In this document: positions 6,721-17,569 of the stretch, one piece after another | Position numbering within the stretch: position 1 is the first letter of the stretch | How the letters are laid out: every line of letters starts with the position of its first letter | Assembly (NCBI RefSeq): GCF_001942625.1 | Contig: NZ_MLCL01000011.1 | Location: 1-64,000 of the forward strand | Length of the DNA stretch: 64,000 nucleotides | From: Mycobacterium syngnathidarum | GTDB taxonomy: Bacteria; Actinomycetota; Actinomycetes; Mycobacteriales; Mycobacteriaceae | Reading direction: 5' to 3' | Notes under the pieces: generated by a model | Seen by the model: the letters and a program-made list of their open reading frames with translations, nothing else | Databases searched by the model: none | Told to the model about the DNA's origin: nothing | Position numbers and translations under genes: made by a program

Positions 6721-8781
6721 TCAGCTGTCGATCTTGCGCGCGCCCAGTTCGTTCTGCAGCAGTTCCAGGGCGACCTCTTCGGGGTCACGACGCGGCCCGG
6801 CCTCGCTCTGCGAAGCCTCGGCGAGCATCTCTGCCTCTTCCTGTTCCGGCGACGAGGGCGGCTCCGGAGCAGGAGGTTCCGGTTCAGGCTCGGGAATGAC
6901 GCGGCCAGGGCGGGCGGGTACCCGTGGCGGCGGCTTCGCGGCCTTCGGCGGGGGCGGTGGGGCGGCCTCTGCCGTGCCGACCTCACACCGGATCTGCCAA
7001 TCCACCCCGAGCGCATCCTTCAACGCTTCCCGGATCACGTCGGCATTGCGCGACTCTGTCAGCCGCTTGGCCAACGGTGGCGAATCATGGGACAGCACAA
7101 GCGTTTTGTCCTCGACCGCGCGGACGATCGCACCGGACAGCATGACCTCGGTGGTGCGGCTGCGCTCACGCACCTTCTCCCGCACCGTCGACCACATCGA
7201 CCGCACGGCGGCCGCGTTGGGCTCACCGCCGGGGGTCAGCGATGCCCGCGCCGGCTCGGGCTCCTGAGCAGGCTCGGGCTCGGGTTCGAAGTCAGGCTCC
7301 GGCGGGAGCGGCGGCTCCGGCTCGGCTGCCGGAGCGGATGCCGGTGGTGGCGGTGGTGGCGGTGGCGGGGCGGACGCCGGTTCGGGGGTGGCCACCGGCT
7401 CGGGTGCGGCCACCGGCTCGGGTGCGGCGACGGGCTCGGGTGCGGTCACCGGCGCAGTCTGTGGTTCGGGAGCAGGTGGCGGCGTAGGCGCAGGTGCCGG
7501 GGCAGGGGCCTCCGCTGCGGCCGGAGCAGCCTGGCTGCGCCGCACGAACGTCTTGGCCGGCTCGGCGGCAGGACGGGCGGCCGTCGACGCCGCGGCCTCC
7601 CCGGCCGGGATCGACAGGTCCAGCCTGGTCTCGATGCGTTCGATGCGCTGCAGCAGCGCTGACTCGGTGTCATGCGCCGAGGGCAGCAACAGCCGCGCGC
7701 AGACCACCTCCAGCAACAGCCGCGGCGCGGTCGCCCCTCGCATCTCGCCGAGCCCGGCATGTACCACCTCGGCATAGCGGGTCAGCGTGCCCGCACCCAA
7801 CTTGGCGGCCTGTTCCCGCATCCTCTCCAGCACATCGGCCGGTGCGTCGACGACACCGCGGGTGACCGCATCGGGCACGGCCTGCAGCACGATCAGATCG
7901 CGGAAGCGCTCCAGCAGGTCGGTGGCGAACCGTCGCGGATCGTGACCGGCGTCGATCACTGCCTCGACCGCGCCGAACAATGCGGCCGCGTCCCCGGCTG
8001 CCAATGCCTCGACCGCGTCGTCGATGAGCGCCATGTCGGTGGCACCGAGCAGGGCCAGCGCCCGCTGATAGGTGATGTGATTGCCGCCGTCGCCCTGCTC
8101 CGAGCCGGCCAGCAGCTGGTCAAGCACCGAGAGCGTGTCACGGGGCGAACCACCGCCGGCCCGGATGACCAGCGGGTACACCGCGTCATCGACGTGGACG
8201 GTCTCCTCGGCGCAGATGCGCTCGAGCAGCGGGCGCATGGTGCGCGGGGCCAGCAGCCGGAACGGATAGTGGTGGGTGCGCGACCGGATGGTCGGCAGCA
8301 CCTTTTCCGGTTCGGTGGTGGCGAACACGAAGATCAGGTGCTCGGGCGGCTCCTCGACGATCTTGAGGAGCGCATTGAAACCGGCCGTGGTGACCATGTG
8401 TGCTTCGTCGACGATGAAGATGCGGTACCGCGACTGGGCCGGCGCGTAGAACGCCCGGTCTCGCAATTCACGGGTGTCGTCCACACCGCCGTGGCTGGCC
8501 GCGTCGAGTTCCACGACGTCGACGTTGCCGGGGCCGTTCGGGGCCAGCGCGACACACGAATCGCACACTCCGCACGGTGTCGGCGTGGGCCCCTGCTCAC
8601 AGTTGAGCGAGCGGGCCAGGATGCGCGCCGAGGACGTCTTACCGCAGCCGCGCGGCCCGGAGAACAGGTAGGCGTGGTTGATCCGGCCCGCGGTCAGCGC
8701 AGTCGATAGCGGCTCGGTGACATGTTCCTGGCCAACGACTTCCGCGAAGGTTGCCGGCCGGTATTTACGGTAGAGAGCCAC
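6721..8781 (-). CDS. dnaX: DNA polymerase III subunits gamma and tau
   Basis: 686 residues. The clamp-loader ATPase starts MALYRKYRPATFAEVVGQEHVTEPL with Walker A SGPRGCGKTSSARIL (~42-56), a cysteine-rich zinc module (CEQGPTPTPCGVCDSC), Walker B IFIVDEAHMV and the SRC-like region. It is followed by a long Pro/Ala/Glu linker (~420-510) with an APEPVA tandem repeat and a C-terminal tau-type domain (MWSTVREKVRERSRTTEVML). It loads the beta sliding clamp and couples polymerase and helicase. Unit 2 of the repeat-bounded genes starts 43 bp upstream of its start codon. Confidence 0.96.
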   Translation of the reverse strand: MALYRKYRPATFAEVVGQEHVTEPLSTALTAGRINHAYLFSGPRGCGKTSSARILARSLNCEQGPTPTPCGVCDSCVALAPNGPGNVDVVELDAASHGGVDDTRELRDRAFYAPAQSRYRIFIVDEAHMVTTAGFNALLKIVEEPPEHLIFVFATTEPEKVLPTIRSRTHHYPFRLLAPRTMRPLLERICAEETVHVDDAVYPLVIRAGGGSPRDTLSVLDQLLAGSEQGDGGNHITYQRALALLGATDMALIDDAVEALAAGDAAALFGAVEAVIDAGHDPRRFATDLLERFRDLIVLQAVPDAVTRGVVDAPADVLERMREQAAKLGAGTLTRYAEVVHAGLGEMRGATAPRLLLEVVCARLLLPSAHDTESALLQRIERIETRLDLSIPAGEAAASTAARPAAEPAKTFVRRSQAAPAAAEAPAPAPAPTPPPAPEPQTAPVTAPEPVAAPEPVAAPEPVATPEPASAPPPPPPPPPASAPAAEPEPPLPPEPDFEPEPEPAQEPEPARASLTPGGEPNAAAVRSMWSTVREKVRERSRTTEVMLSGAIVRAVEDKTLVLSHDSPPLAKRLTESRNADVIREALKDALGVDWQIRCEVGTAEAAPPPPPKAAKPPPRVPARPGRVIPEPEPEPPAPEPPSSPEQEEAEMLAEASQSEAGPRRDPEEVALELLQNELGARKIDS
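7391..7444. repeat. 18-bp tandem repeat inside dnaX
   Basis: Three 18-bp units of GCCACCGGCTCGGGTGCG type (the last with two changes), with degenerate half-units on both sides. They encode the APEPVA repeats in the disordered linker of DnaX. In-frame unit number changes are possible between strains. Confidence 0.8.
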
Positions 8782-8824
8782 GGAAGAAGGCTACCGACTG
8801 CATCTGACGACGCGCCGGTGCCCA

Positions 8825-8883
8825 TTGACTTTGAAACCACGCACACCGGTACCCGCACAAATTCAGCGTCAGCTCAAAGTCAA
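8825..8883. repeat. Palindromic direct repeat, left copy of unit 2
   Basis: 59-bp segment bounded by inverted 10-mers TTGACTTTGA and TCAAAGTCAA. A copy in the same orientation at 9873-9931 differs at only 2 of 59 positions; identity continues as CGCA beyond the right end. It is 43 bp upstream of the dnaX start and 96 bp upstream of the DUF559 gene. Confidence 0.92.
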
Positions 8884-8979
8884 CGCAGTGTTCTGCACAG
8901 AGCGCGATTCATCCACAGGTGGCGACGCCGAGACCGGCCCGGACCCATCTTTGTCGCTGCGACTGGCGACTCTCGCCGA

Positions 8980-9872
8980 ATGAGTGAGCCCTTCATCGGC
9001 ACCGAAGCCCTGGCGGCCGGCCTCGTCAACCGCTACCAGCTCAACCGCTACCACCGCACAATCCTGCCGAACATCTACGTGGGCAAGCGAACTGCTGTGT
9101 CGCTGCGCCAACGCACGACGGCGGCGTGGTTGTGGTCGGGCCGAAACGCGGTGATCGCGGGAACCGCCGCATCGGCACTCCATGGCGCGAAGTGGGTGGC
9201 CGACGACGTTCCGATCGAGTTGATCAGCGCCAAGACCAAGCCACCCGCGCGGGTGATCACGCGACAGGACCTGATCTACGACCGAGAGGTCACGTGCATC
9301 GATGGTCTTACGGTCACGAGCATCGAGCGCACGGCTTTTGACCTTGGGCGCCGCGGGTTGATCGGTCAGGCCGTCGCGCGCCTCGACGCACTTGCTCGAG
9401 CCACCGGGCTAGAGGCGGACGAGGTGCTGACGCTCGCCGCGCACCACCGCCACGCCCGTGGCCTGCGGCAACTCGAATGGGCGCTGGATCTATTCGACCC
9501 CGGCGGCCAGTCCCCGAAAGAAACCTGGCTGCGGCTGATGCTCATCGACGCGGGTTTCCCGCGGCCGCAGACACAGATACCGGTGCTCGGGCCGGACGGC
9601 TACCCGAGGTACTTCCTCGACATGGGTTGGGAGGAACTGATGCTGGCGGTCGAATACGAGGGTGTTCAGCACACCGATCAGCTCGCCTATGACATCGCGC
9701 GTGCCGACTACATCACGCAGGTCGGCTGGACCCACGTGAGAGTGGCCGCGGGACAGCGACGGCCCGCCATCATCTCCCGGGTGGGGCGCGAATGGGATCG
9801 ACTTTGGCGGCCAGGGCTCGGGATCACGCCGCGTCGGCCGCCGCTGGCCGGTCCCCCGCTGGAACTTGGCTG

Positions 9873-9876
<4 letters not shown>
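8980..9876 (+). CDS. DUF559/AbiEi-like protein with Vsr-type nuclease fold (unit 2)
   Basis: 298 residues from ATG 8980 (MSEPFIGTEALAAGLVNRYQL). It aligns along its length with the protein at 539-1438: GTEA start, RQRTTAAWLWSGRNAV, ASALHGAKWV, RTAFDLGR, SPKETWLRLMLIDAGFPRP, then the DUF559 motifs LDMGWEEL and VEYEGVQH holding the candidate Asp and Glu ligands. Its TGA stop (9874-9876) lies in the first bases of the downstream 59-bp repeat. It sits between dnaX and an aminotransferase gene that are adjacent in Mtb, so it looks inserted. Strand is opposite to its neighbours. No obvious RBS is seen. Function unknown. Confidence 0.8.
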
Positions 9877-11493
<1,617 letters not shown>

Positions 11494-11578
11494 CGCTCGG
11501 GTCCGGGGGTGCGACCTGCTGAATCAACCCTGATCAGCGGTTCGCACCCCGGCCCAATTTCAGTACCCGAGGAGGAGT

Positions 11579-12379
11579 ATGGGCCGCACCGTCGCGGTGA
11601 TCTGGCACGTGTCGTTTTCGATCGTGGCCGCCGGCCTCTACTTCTTTTTCGTCCTCCCCAGATGGCCCGAACTCATGGGCGACACCCCACAGACGCTGGG
11701 CTTGGTCCTGCGCATCGTCACCGGTGTGCTGATCGGCCTCGCGGCCCTGCCGGTGGTGCTCACCCTGCAGCGGACCAAGCGTCCCGAGCTGTCCACGCCG
11801 GAGCTGGCACTGCGGCTGCGGACGGCCTCGATCTCGCTGCACGTGGTGGCGGCGGTGCTGATCGTCGGCACCGCGATCTCGGAGATCTGGTTGTCGTTGG
11901 ACAGCGTCGGGCCGTGGCTGTTCGGGATCTACGGCGCAGCCGCCGCGATCGCCCTGCTCGGCATTTTCGCCTTCTACCTGGCCTTCATCGCCGAACTGCC
12001 GCCCCCACCGCCCAAGCCGGTCAAGCCCCGAGAGAAGGCCGAGCGCCGCCGCGGGCGCAAGAAGGCTGCCGCGGAAGAGGCCACAGAAGAGCCCGCCGAA
12101 GCGGAAGAATCCGACGAAGAGGCCGTGGCAGAAACCACCGAGGCCGATGTCGACGCCGCCGAAGGCGACGCTGAAGAAGCCGAGGAGACCTCCGAGGCCG
12201 ACGTCGAAGAGGCCGACCAGGCCGAAGAGGCTGACGAGGCCGAACAGCCCGAAGAAGCAGAGGCCGAGAAAGACGAGAAAGCGGCGGGCACCTCACTGCG
12301 CAACCGCCGACCGTCCAGCAAGAGCGGCACCAAGCGGCGGGGCTGGCGCTCGCGCGGCGAAGTCGCCACCGAAGACTGA
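11579..12379 (+). CDS. LucA-like membrane protein with acidic tail (Rv3723 type)
   Basis: 266 residues with a strong RBS (GGAGGAG). Four hydrophobic segments occupy about residues 7-27, 40-60, 84-106 and 115-140. A basic stretch follows (KPREKAERRRGRKK), then ~80 residues very rich in Glu/Ala/Asp, and a basic end (SSKSGTKRRGWRSRGE). Position after ffs and tRNA-Ser matches Rv3723, reported as LucA, which stabilises Mce1/Mce4 lipid-uptake complexes. The assignment rests on synteny and topology; the role here is inferred. Confidence 0.7.
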   Translation: MGRTVAVIWHVSFSIVAAGLYFFFVLPRWPELMGDTPQTLGLVLRIVTGVLIGLAALPVVLTLQRTKRPELSTPELALRLRTASISLHVVAAVLIVGTAISEIWLSLDSVGPWLFGIYGAAAAIALLGIFAFYLAFIAELPPPPPKPVKPREKAERRRGRKKAAAEEATEEPAEAEESDEEAVAETTEADVDAAEGDAEEAEETSEADVEEADQAEEADEAEQPEEAEAEKDEKAAGTSLRNRRPSSKSGTKRRGWRSRGEVATED

Positions 12380-12430
12380 CGCAACGGCGACCGCGTCGAC
12401 ATCGGGTTCTTGCCCAGCCAAGATGGGTAT

Positions 12431-13453
12431 ATGAGCAAAGTGGGCTCGCGACCGTTCAAAGTGATTCTCGCGGCGGCATTGACCGCCGCCGCTGCTGTCG
12501 TCGTCCCGTCCGCGCCTGCCGCGGCCGCGCCCGGCGACCCGGAGGCGGTGGCCCTCCAGATCGAACCATCGGTGGCGCGCATCGACACCCGGGTCGACTA
12601 CCAGCAGGCGTACGGCATCGGCACCGGCATCGTGCTGTCGCCCGGCGGTGAGGTGCTGACCAACTACCACGTCGTGCAAGGGGCCAACTCGATCAGCGCC
12701 ACCGTCGGCGGCCAGAGCTTCGCCGCGGACCTGGTCGGCTACGACCGCCAGAGCGACATCGCGGTGCTGCAACTGCACGGCGCCGCAGGCCTGGTACCGG
12801 CACCGATCGGCGATTCGCGGGCGCTGGCACCGGGACAACCCGTGATCGCACTCGGCAACGCCGCGGGCAGCGGTGCACCGCTGACCCGCGAGATCGGCAC
12901 GGTCAGCGCGTTCAACCGGACCGTCAACGCCGAGGACGAGCTGACGGGCACCAGCGATGAGATCAACGGACTGTTCGAGTTCGCCGCACCGGTGCGCGCC
13001 GGCGATTCCGGCGGCCCCGTGGTCAACGATGCAGGCCAAGTCGTCGGCATGACGACGGCCGCCTCGGTGAACTTCCGGATGGGTCCCGGCGGCAAGGGAT
13101 TCGCAATCCCGATCAACGATGCGATGGGCATCGCCGGTCAGATCCGTGCCCGCACCCCGTCACCGACGGTCCATATCGGACCGCCGACGATGCTCGGCGT
13201 CGGAGTGCGCACCGCGCAGCGCCAGAGCCGCGGCGTGATCGTCCAAGACGTCATTCCCGGCGGACCGGCCGAAGCCGCCGGCCTGGCACCCGGCGATCTG
13301 CTCACCACGATCGAGGGCACCCCGCTGGATTCGGCACGCACCCTGACGCTGGTGCTGGATCGGCATTACCCCGGTGACGTCGTCGGCCTGACCTGGCTGG
13401 ACCAGGCCGGCCAGCAGCGCATCGGCAAGGCGACGCTGGCCGCCGGGCCGTAG
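12431..13453 (+). CDS. Secreted trypsin-like serine protease with PDZ domain (PepA-like)
   Basis: 340 residues from ATG 12431, with signal peptide VILAAALTAAAAVVVPSAPAAAA. The chymotrypsin fold has the triad His80 (TNYHVV), Asp109 (QSDIAVL) and Ser193 (AGDSGGP). A PDZ domain covers ~255-335 (LGVGVRTAQ, GGPAEAAGLAPGDLLTTIEG). It resembles mycobacterial PepA (Rv0125). Probably acts outside the membrane as an HtrA-like protease. The PucR-type gene follows after 3 bp, so the two are cotranscribed. Confidence 0.9.
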   Translation: MSKVGSRPFKVILAAALTAAAAVVVPSAPAAAAPGDPEAVALQIEPSVARIDTRVDYQQAYGIGTGIVLSPGGEVLTNYHVVQGANSISATVGGQSFAADLVGYDRQSDIAVLQLHGAAGLVPAPIGDSRALAPGQPVIALGNAAGSGAPLTREIGTVSAFNRTVNAEDELTGTSDEINGLFEFAAPVRAGDSGGPVVNDAGQVVGMTTAASVNFRMGPGGKGFAIPINDAMGIAGQIRARTPSPTVHIGPPTMLGVGVRTAQRQSRGVIVQDVIPGGPAEAAGLAPGDLLTTIEGTPLDSARTLTLVLDRHYPGDVVGLTWLDQAGQQRIGKATLAAGP

Positions 13454-13456
13454 TCC

Positions 13457-14980
13457 GTGGTCACGCTAGACCGCCTGATCAATGTTCTGGGCGGCTACGG
13501 TGTGCGGCTGCGGGCCCCAGCCCAGGGATCCCGGCCGGTGCCGCGATCGACCGAGTTGCGCAGCGTCGTCATGCACGAACCCGGTCAGGTGATCGGCGAC
13601 GTCCTGTTGGCGGTCGGGGCCCGATCGTTGGCCGAGGCAGTGCGGTGGGCCGCGGCGGCGCGCGCCGTGGTGGTGCTGGTGCGCGGTCCCGATGACGGGC
13701 CGGCGGCCGACGACGGCATCGCAGTGATGACGGTCGACCCCGAAGTCTCCTGGAGTGAGCTGGCGGCCGTGGTCTACGGCGTGGTGCTGGAGGGCCGGGA
13801 GACCGAATCCGGGCGCGGCCCGACCGATTTGTTCGCGTTGGCCGACAGCCTGGCCGACGCGGTGGGCGGCTCGGTCACCATCGAGGACCGGCGCAGCGCC
13901 GTCTTGGCGTATTCGCGCCTGCAACAGCACGCCGACCCGGCTCGCGTCGAGACGATCCTGAGCCGCGGCGCGCCGGAACGGCTCCGCGCCCTGTTCGAAG
14001 CCCGCGGGGTATTTCGGCATCTGGCCGAGTCGGACGAGCCGGTGTTCGTCGAAGGCGACGACGAGCGCGGCCTGACCGGGCGGATGGTCGTGGCCGCCCG
14101 AGCCGGTCGCGAGCTGCTCGGTTCGATCTGGGTGACGTGCGCCGATCCGTTGCCCGACGCCCGCCGGGCCGCGCTGGCCGACGGTGCCCGCATGGTCGCG
14201 CTGCACCTGCTGCGCTCACGGGCCAGCGCCGATCTGGAACGCCAGGTGGAATCCGAACTCGTCATCCGCCTGCTCGAGGGCGCCGCCGACGCCACCACAG
14301 CGGCAAGCCGGCTCGGCCTTCCCCAGACGCCGCTGCGAGTTATCGCATTGCGGGCCCAGACCACCGACGAGCGGCACGCCGCGCTGCTGCTGGCGTTCGA
14401 GCGGGCGACCGCCGGATTCGGCTGGTCCCGTCCCGGACGCAGCGCCCTGACCGGAAACACCGTCTACACCGTGCTGCCCGGCGCCGAGGCCGAGGCCGCC
14501 GGCAGCTGGGTGACGGGACTACGTGCCGCGCTGCCCGAACACGTGGCCGTACTGGCCGGGATCAGTGGTCCGGCCGCCGCCGCCGAACTGGCGCTGGCCC
14601 GCCGTGAGGCCGACGAATGCCTGGCGCTGCACGAGGTACGGCGGGAGGGCCCAGCCCCGGTGTACGACGAGGCGTGGGACGAGATCCTGCTGCAACGGCT
14701 CCGGATTGCGGCCCGCTCCGGCCGTGCCCCACAGCGTGGCCCGGTCGCCGAGTTGCGGGCCCACGACCAGGCCAACGGCACGCGGTACGCGGCAACTCTG
14801 CGCGCCTGGTTGGAGGCCCAGGGCGATCTGGCCGGGGCCGGGCGTGCGCTCGGCGTCCACGAGAACACCGTGCGATACCGGCTGCGCAAGATGGTCGAGC
14901 TGACCCAGCTCGACCTGGCCGATGCCCGCAAGCGGCTGGCGATGATGATCGAACTGGCCGCCACCGAAGAGTTGTCGTAA
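13457..14980 (+). CDS. PucR/CdaR-type transcriptional regulator
   Basis: 507 residues from GTG 13457. It has an N-terminal PucR-like sensory region (GDVLLAVGARSLAEAVRWAAAARAVVVLVRG) and a C-terminal CdaR-type HTH (GDLAGAGRALGVHENTVRYRLRKMVELTQLDLADARKRLAMMIEL). Such regulators usually control catabolic genes next to them. A D-amino-acid dehydrogenase gene follows after 66 bp, and that gap has three TTGTCG-type half-sites, so it may regulate the dehydrogenase. The ligand is unknown. Confidence 0.88.
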   Translation: MVTLDRLINVLGGYGVRLRAPAQGSRPVPRSTELRSVVMHEPGQVIGDVLLAVGARSLAEAVRWAAAARAVVVLVRGPDDGPAADDGIAVMTVDPEVSWSELAAVVYGVVLEGRETESGRGPTDLFALADSLADAVGGSVTIEDRRSAVLAYSRLQQHADPARVETILSRGAPERLRALFEARGVFRHLAESDEPVFVEGDDERGLTGRMVVAARAGRELLGSIWVTCADPLPDARRAALADGARMVALHLLRSRASADLERQVESELVIRLLEGAADATTAASRLGLPQTPLRVIALRAQTTDERHAALLLAFERATAGFGWSRPGRSALTGNTVYTVLPGAEAEAAGSWVTGLRAALPEHVAVLAGISGPAAAAELALARREADECLALHEVRREGPAPVYDEAWDEILLQRLRIAARSGRAPQRGPVAELRAHDQANGTRYAATLRAWLEAQGDLAGAGRALGVHENTVRYRLRKMVELTQLDLADARKRLAMMIELAATEELS

Positions 14981-15009
14981 GCCGACAATCACACCCCTTC
15001 GTATTGTCG
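14972..15009. promoter_or_regulatory. Candidate operator: three TTGTCG-type half-sites
   Basis: Half-sites TTGTCG (14972-14977), CGACAAT (14983-14989) and ATTGTCG (15003-15009) lie between the PucR-type regulator and the dehydrogenase gene. The second and third form an inverted pair with a 13-bp spacer; the first and second form another with a 5-bp spacer. Binding by the upstream regulator is an inference. Confidence 0.45.
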
Positions 15010-15046
15010 AGATCCTTCAAACACCGGGCGTCTGACCGGACTCACC

Positions 15047-16306
15047 ATGGGAGACATGGATGGTGTCGAGCGCATTGACGGCGGGCCGCGGTCAGCGGTG
15101 GTCGTGGGTGCAGGCATCGTCGGCCTGTCCACGGCATGGTTTCTCCAAGAGCGCGGGGTCGAGGTCACCGTGGTCGACCGCCGAGGAGTGGCGGCGGGCG
15201 CATCGTGGGGCAACGCCGGCTGGGTTTCGCCGACGCTGACCATCCCGCTCAACGACCCGGCAGTGCTGCGGTACGGCTTGCGGTCACTCTTCGACCCGGC
15301 CGCGCCCCTACACATCCCGATGACCTCGGGGCCGCGCCTGTTGGCATTCCTGGCCCGGTTCGCACTGAACTGCCGGCTCTCGACATGGACGAGGGCCGCC
15401 AAGGCCAACGTGCCACTCAACGAGGAGTGCCTCGAGGCCTACGACGTACTCACCGCCAACGGGGTTGCGGTGCCCACCACCGACGGACCGATCACGGCGC
15501 TGTTCCAAACCCAGCAGCAGGCCGAACACCTGATGACCGAACTGCGCCGGATGGCCGCCGTCGGTCAGACCGTGACGGTGACGGGCCTGTCCGGTGAGAC
15601 GCTGCGTGAGCACGTGCCGCTGGCGTCGGCGGCCATCACCGCGGGCATCAGCGTGGAGGGTCAGCGGTTCGTGGACCCGGGCCGGTTCGTGCAGGCGCTC
15701 GGCGACGCCGTGGTCGCCCGGGGTGCGGATTTGGTCATCGGCGAGGTGACCGACATTCGGTCCCGGGGCGCCGCTGTCACCGTGGACCTCGCCACGGGTT
15801 CCCTGAACGCCGATACCGCGGTGATCGCCACCGGGGCGTGGCTGTCGAAACTGGCCAAGCCGTGGGTTCGCACGCCGGTGCAGGCCGGACGCGGCTATTC
15901 CTTCACCGTGCCGGTGCGGCGCCCGCTGCTCGGGCCGATCTATCTGCCCGACGCCCGCGTCGCCTGCACGCCGTACCAAGGCGGGCTGCGGGTGGCCGGA
16001 ACCATGGAGTTCCGCCCCCCCGACGATCCGCCGCAGCCGGCTCGTGTCGAGGCGATCATCGCTTCCGCGGCCCCGCTGCTCGACGGCGTGGATTGGGACG
16101 ACCGTACCGATGTGTGGGTCGGCCCGCGCCCGGTCACCCCGGACGGCCGGCCCCTGATCGGTGAAGTGGCACAAGGCATTTACGTGGCGGGCGGCCACGG
16201 CATGTGGGGTCTGGCCCACGGCCCGGTCACCGGGCGACTTCTGGCCGAATACATCACCACCGGAAAGCAACCCGAGACGCTGCGGGAGTTCAACCCGCTG
16301 CGCTGA
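15047..16306 (+). CDS. FAD-dependent D-amino-acid dehydrogenase (DadA-like)
   Basis: 419 residues, MGDMDGVERIDGGPRSAVVVGAGIVGLSTAWFLQERG with the Rossmann dinucleotide motif near residue 17, then AGASWGNAGWVSPTL, typical of DadA, and a C-terminal GHGMWGLAHGPVTGRLLAE FAD loop. It oxidatively deaminates D-amino acids, passing electrons to the respiratory chain. Substrate is not shown; glycine or proline-type oxidase relatives are alternatives. It follows the PucR-type regulator and is followed by a 14-bp hairpin. Confidence 0.85.
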   Translation: MGDMDGVERIDGGPRSAVVVGAGIVGLSTAWFLQERGVEVTVVDRRGVAAGASWGNAGWVSPTLTIPLNDPAVLRYGLRSLFDPAAPLHIPMTSGPRLLAFLARFALNCRLSTWTRAAKANVPLNEECLEAYDVLTANGVAVPTTDGPITALFQTQQQAEHLMTELRRMAAVGQTVTVTGLSGETLREHVPLASAAITAGISVEGQRFVDPGRFVQALGDAVVARGADLVIGEVTDIRSRGAAVTVDLATGSLNADTAVIATGAWLSKLAKPWVRTPVQAGRGYSFTVPVRRPLLGPIYLPDARVACTPYQGGLRVAGTMEFRPPDDPPQPARVEAIIASAAPLLDGVDWDDRTDVWVGPRPVTPDGRPLIGEVAQGIYVAGGHGMWGLAHGPVTGRLLAEYITTGKQPETLREFNPLR

Positions 16307-16338
16307 GGATCCACGACATCGCCCTGACGGGCCGACAA

Positions 16339-16376
16339 GCCGTCAGGGGCGGCGCATCACACCCGCCCCTGACGGC
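16339..16376 (+). terminator. Hairpin terminator after the dehydrogenase gene
   Basis: Perfect 14-bp arms GCCGTCAGGGGCGG (16339-16352) and CCGCCCCTGACGGC (16363-16376) with a 10-nt loop, no T-run. Confidence 0.7.
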
Positions 16377-16405
16377 ATCTGGCGCATCATCGGAAGGAAA
16401 CGACA

Positions 16406-16870
16406 ATGACTGTCAGCCAACGCGTTTGGTTATCGCCACAGGCATACGAGCGGCTCCAGACCGAGCTGTCGACGCTGCGCGAGCTCATCTCCACCGAAGC
16501 CGCCTCGGATTCCGACGAAAACGAGGTGGCCGTCCAGCGGGCTCGCCAGACCCGCATCCAGCAGATCCACGACCTGCTGCTCAACGCCGTCGTCGGTGAG
16601 GATCCGCCCGACGACGGGGTGGCCGAGCCGGGCATGGTGCTGACCGTGCGCTACGACCAGACCGACGAGATCGAGACGTTCCTACTGGGCATCCGCGGTG
16701 CCGAATACGGCGACCTCGAGGTCTACTCGGTGAACTCACCTCTGGGCGAGGCCATCGTCGGCGCACGCCCGGGCGAGCAGCGCCACTGCCCGGTACCCAG
16801 CGGCCAGGCCGTGCCGGTCACCCTGATCAGCGCGGTGCCCTTCGGGATGCACCTGCCGACCGCGGGGTAG
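16406..16870 (+). CDS. GreA/GreB-family protein (Rv3788-like)
   Basis: 154 residues with RBS GGAAGGA. The N-terminal half is a predicted coiled coil (YERLQTELSTLRELISTEA...RQTRIQQIHDLLLNAVV) and the C-terminal half is the FKBP-like Gre domain (PGMVLTVRYDQTDEIETFLLG, VNSPLGEAIVGARPGE). It resembles Rv3788, a Gre homologue reported to bind RNA polymerase and inhibit transcription rather than rescue arrested complexes. The acidic coiled-coil tip of true GreA is not obvious, fitting an inhibitor role, but this is inferred. Confidence 0.8.
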   Translation: MTVSQRVWLSPQAYERLQTELSTLRELISTEAASDSDENEVAVQRARQTRIQQIHDLLLNAVVGEDPPDDGVAEPGMVLTVRYDQTDEIETFLLGIRGAEYGDLEVYSVNSPLGEAIVGARPGEQRHCPVPSGQAVPVTLISAVPFGMHLPTAG

Positions 16871-16895
16871 GGCACGCGCGTCTTACCCTGTTCGA

Positions 16896-17462
16896 ATGGC
16901 AGGCGAACGCAAGGGCACGCCAGGCAACTTGACCGCCGACGACTGGGTCCAGGCCGGGTACACCCTGCTCGCCTCAGACGGGGTGCGGGCGCTGAAGATC
17001 GAGCGCCTCTGCGAGCAGATCGGCGCCACCCGGGGCAGCTTCTACTGGCACTTCACCGACATGAAGGGCTACCGCGCCGCCCTGGTGGCGTCGTGGAACG
17101 TTTTCCTGGAGCAGGACCGTCGCGCACTGGCCGAACTCGAGGATCTGCCGCCGCGCGAACGGCTGTCACAGATGATGAAGCAGCTGCTGAGCCCGCGGCA
17201 CTGGACGTTGGAACGTGCGATGCGGGAATGGGCGCGCACCGACGACATCGCCGCGGCCAACGTGCGGGCAGCCGATCACCGGGTGCTGGTCGCCGTCACC
17301 AAGGCCTACCTCGACTACGGGTTCAGCCCCGAGGACGCGGCTCTGCGCGGCCAGGCCACCTTCGCCACGGGAATCGGAGTGCTGCACCTCATGGATTCCG
17401 CCGCCGCTCTCACCGACGCCGACCGTTACGAGCGGTTTCTGGACCTGATGCTGGGAAAGTGA
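16896..17462 (+). CDS. TetR-family regulator
   Basis: 188 residues. The N-terminal HTH domain reads DDWVQAGYTLLASDGVRALKIERLCEQIGATRGSFYWHFTDMKGYRAALV, with the characteristic GSFYWHF recognition helix. The C-terminal domain has no identifiable ligand motif. 25 bp downstream of the Gre-like gene, possibly cotranscribed. Target genes unknown; the secreted hydrolase gene follows 107 bp later. Confidence 0.88.
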   Translation: MAGERKGTPGNLTADDWVQAGYTLLASDGVRALKIERLCEQIGATRGSFYWHFTDMKGYRAALVASWNVFLEQDRRALAELEDLPPRERLSQMMKQLLSPRHWTLERAMREWARTDDIAAANVRAADHRVLVAVTKAYLDYGFSPEDAALRGQATFATGIGVLHLMDSAAALTDADRYERFLDLMLGK

Positions 17463-17569
17463 GCGTCTTTCCGCCCAACCGTGGGCAGATTGCGAAAACT
17501 GTCTACCGCGGCACGTGCATGTCTTAAATTGACGTTCGAGAATCGACGCTTCTCGAGGCAGGAGACACA

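Noticed and set aside
7242..7900. Long open frames opposite the Pro/Ala-rich part of dnaX
   Set aside because: They arise from GC-rich repetitive codons; compositions are Arg/Gly/Ala-biased and no motif or RBS supports them.
11974..12300. Ser/Ala-rich frame antisense to the LucA-like tail
   Set aside because: It is a mirror of the Glu/Ala-rich repeats on the plus strand.
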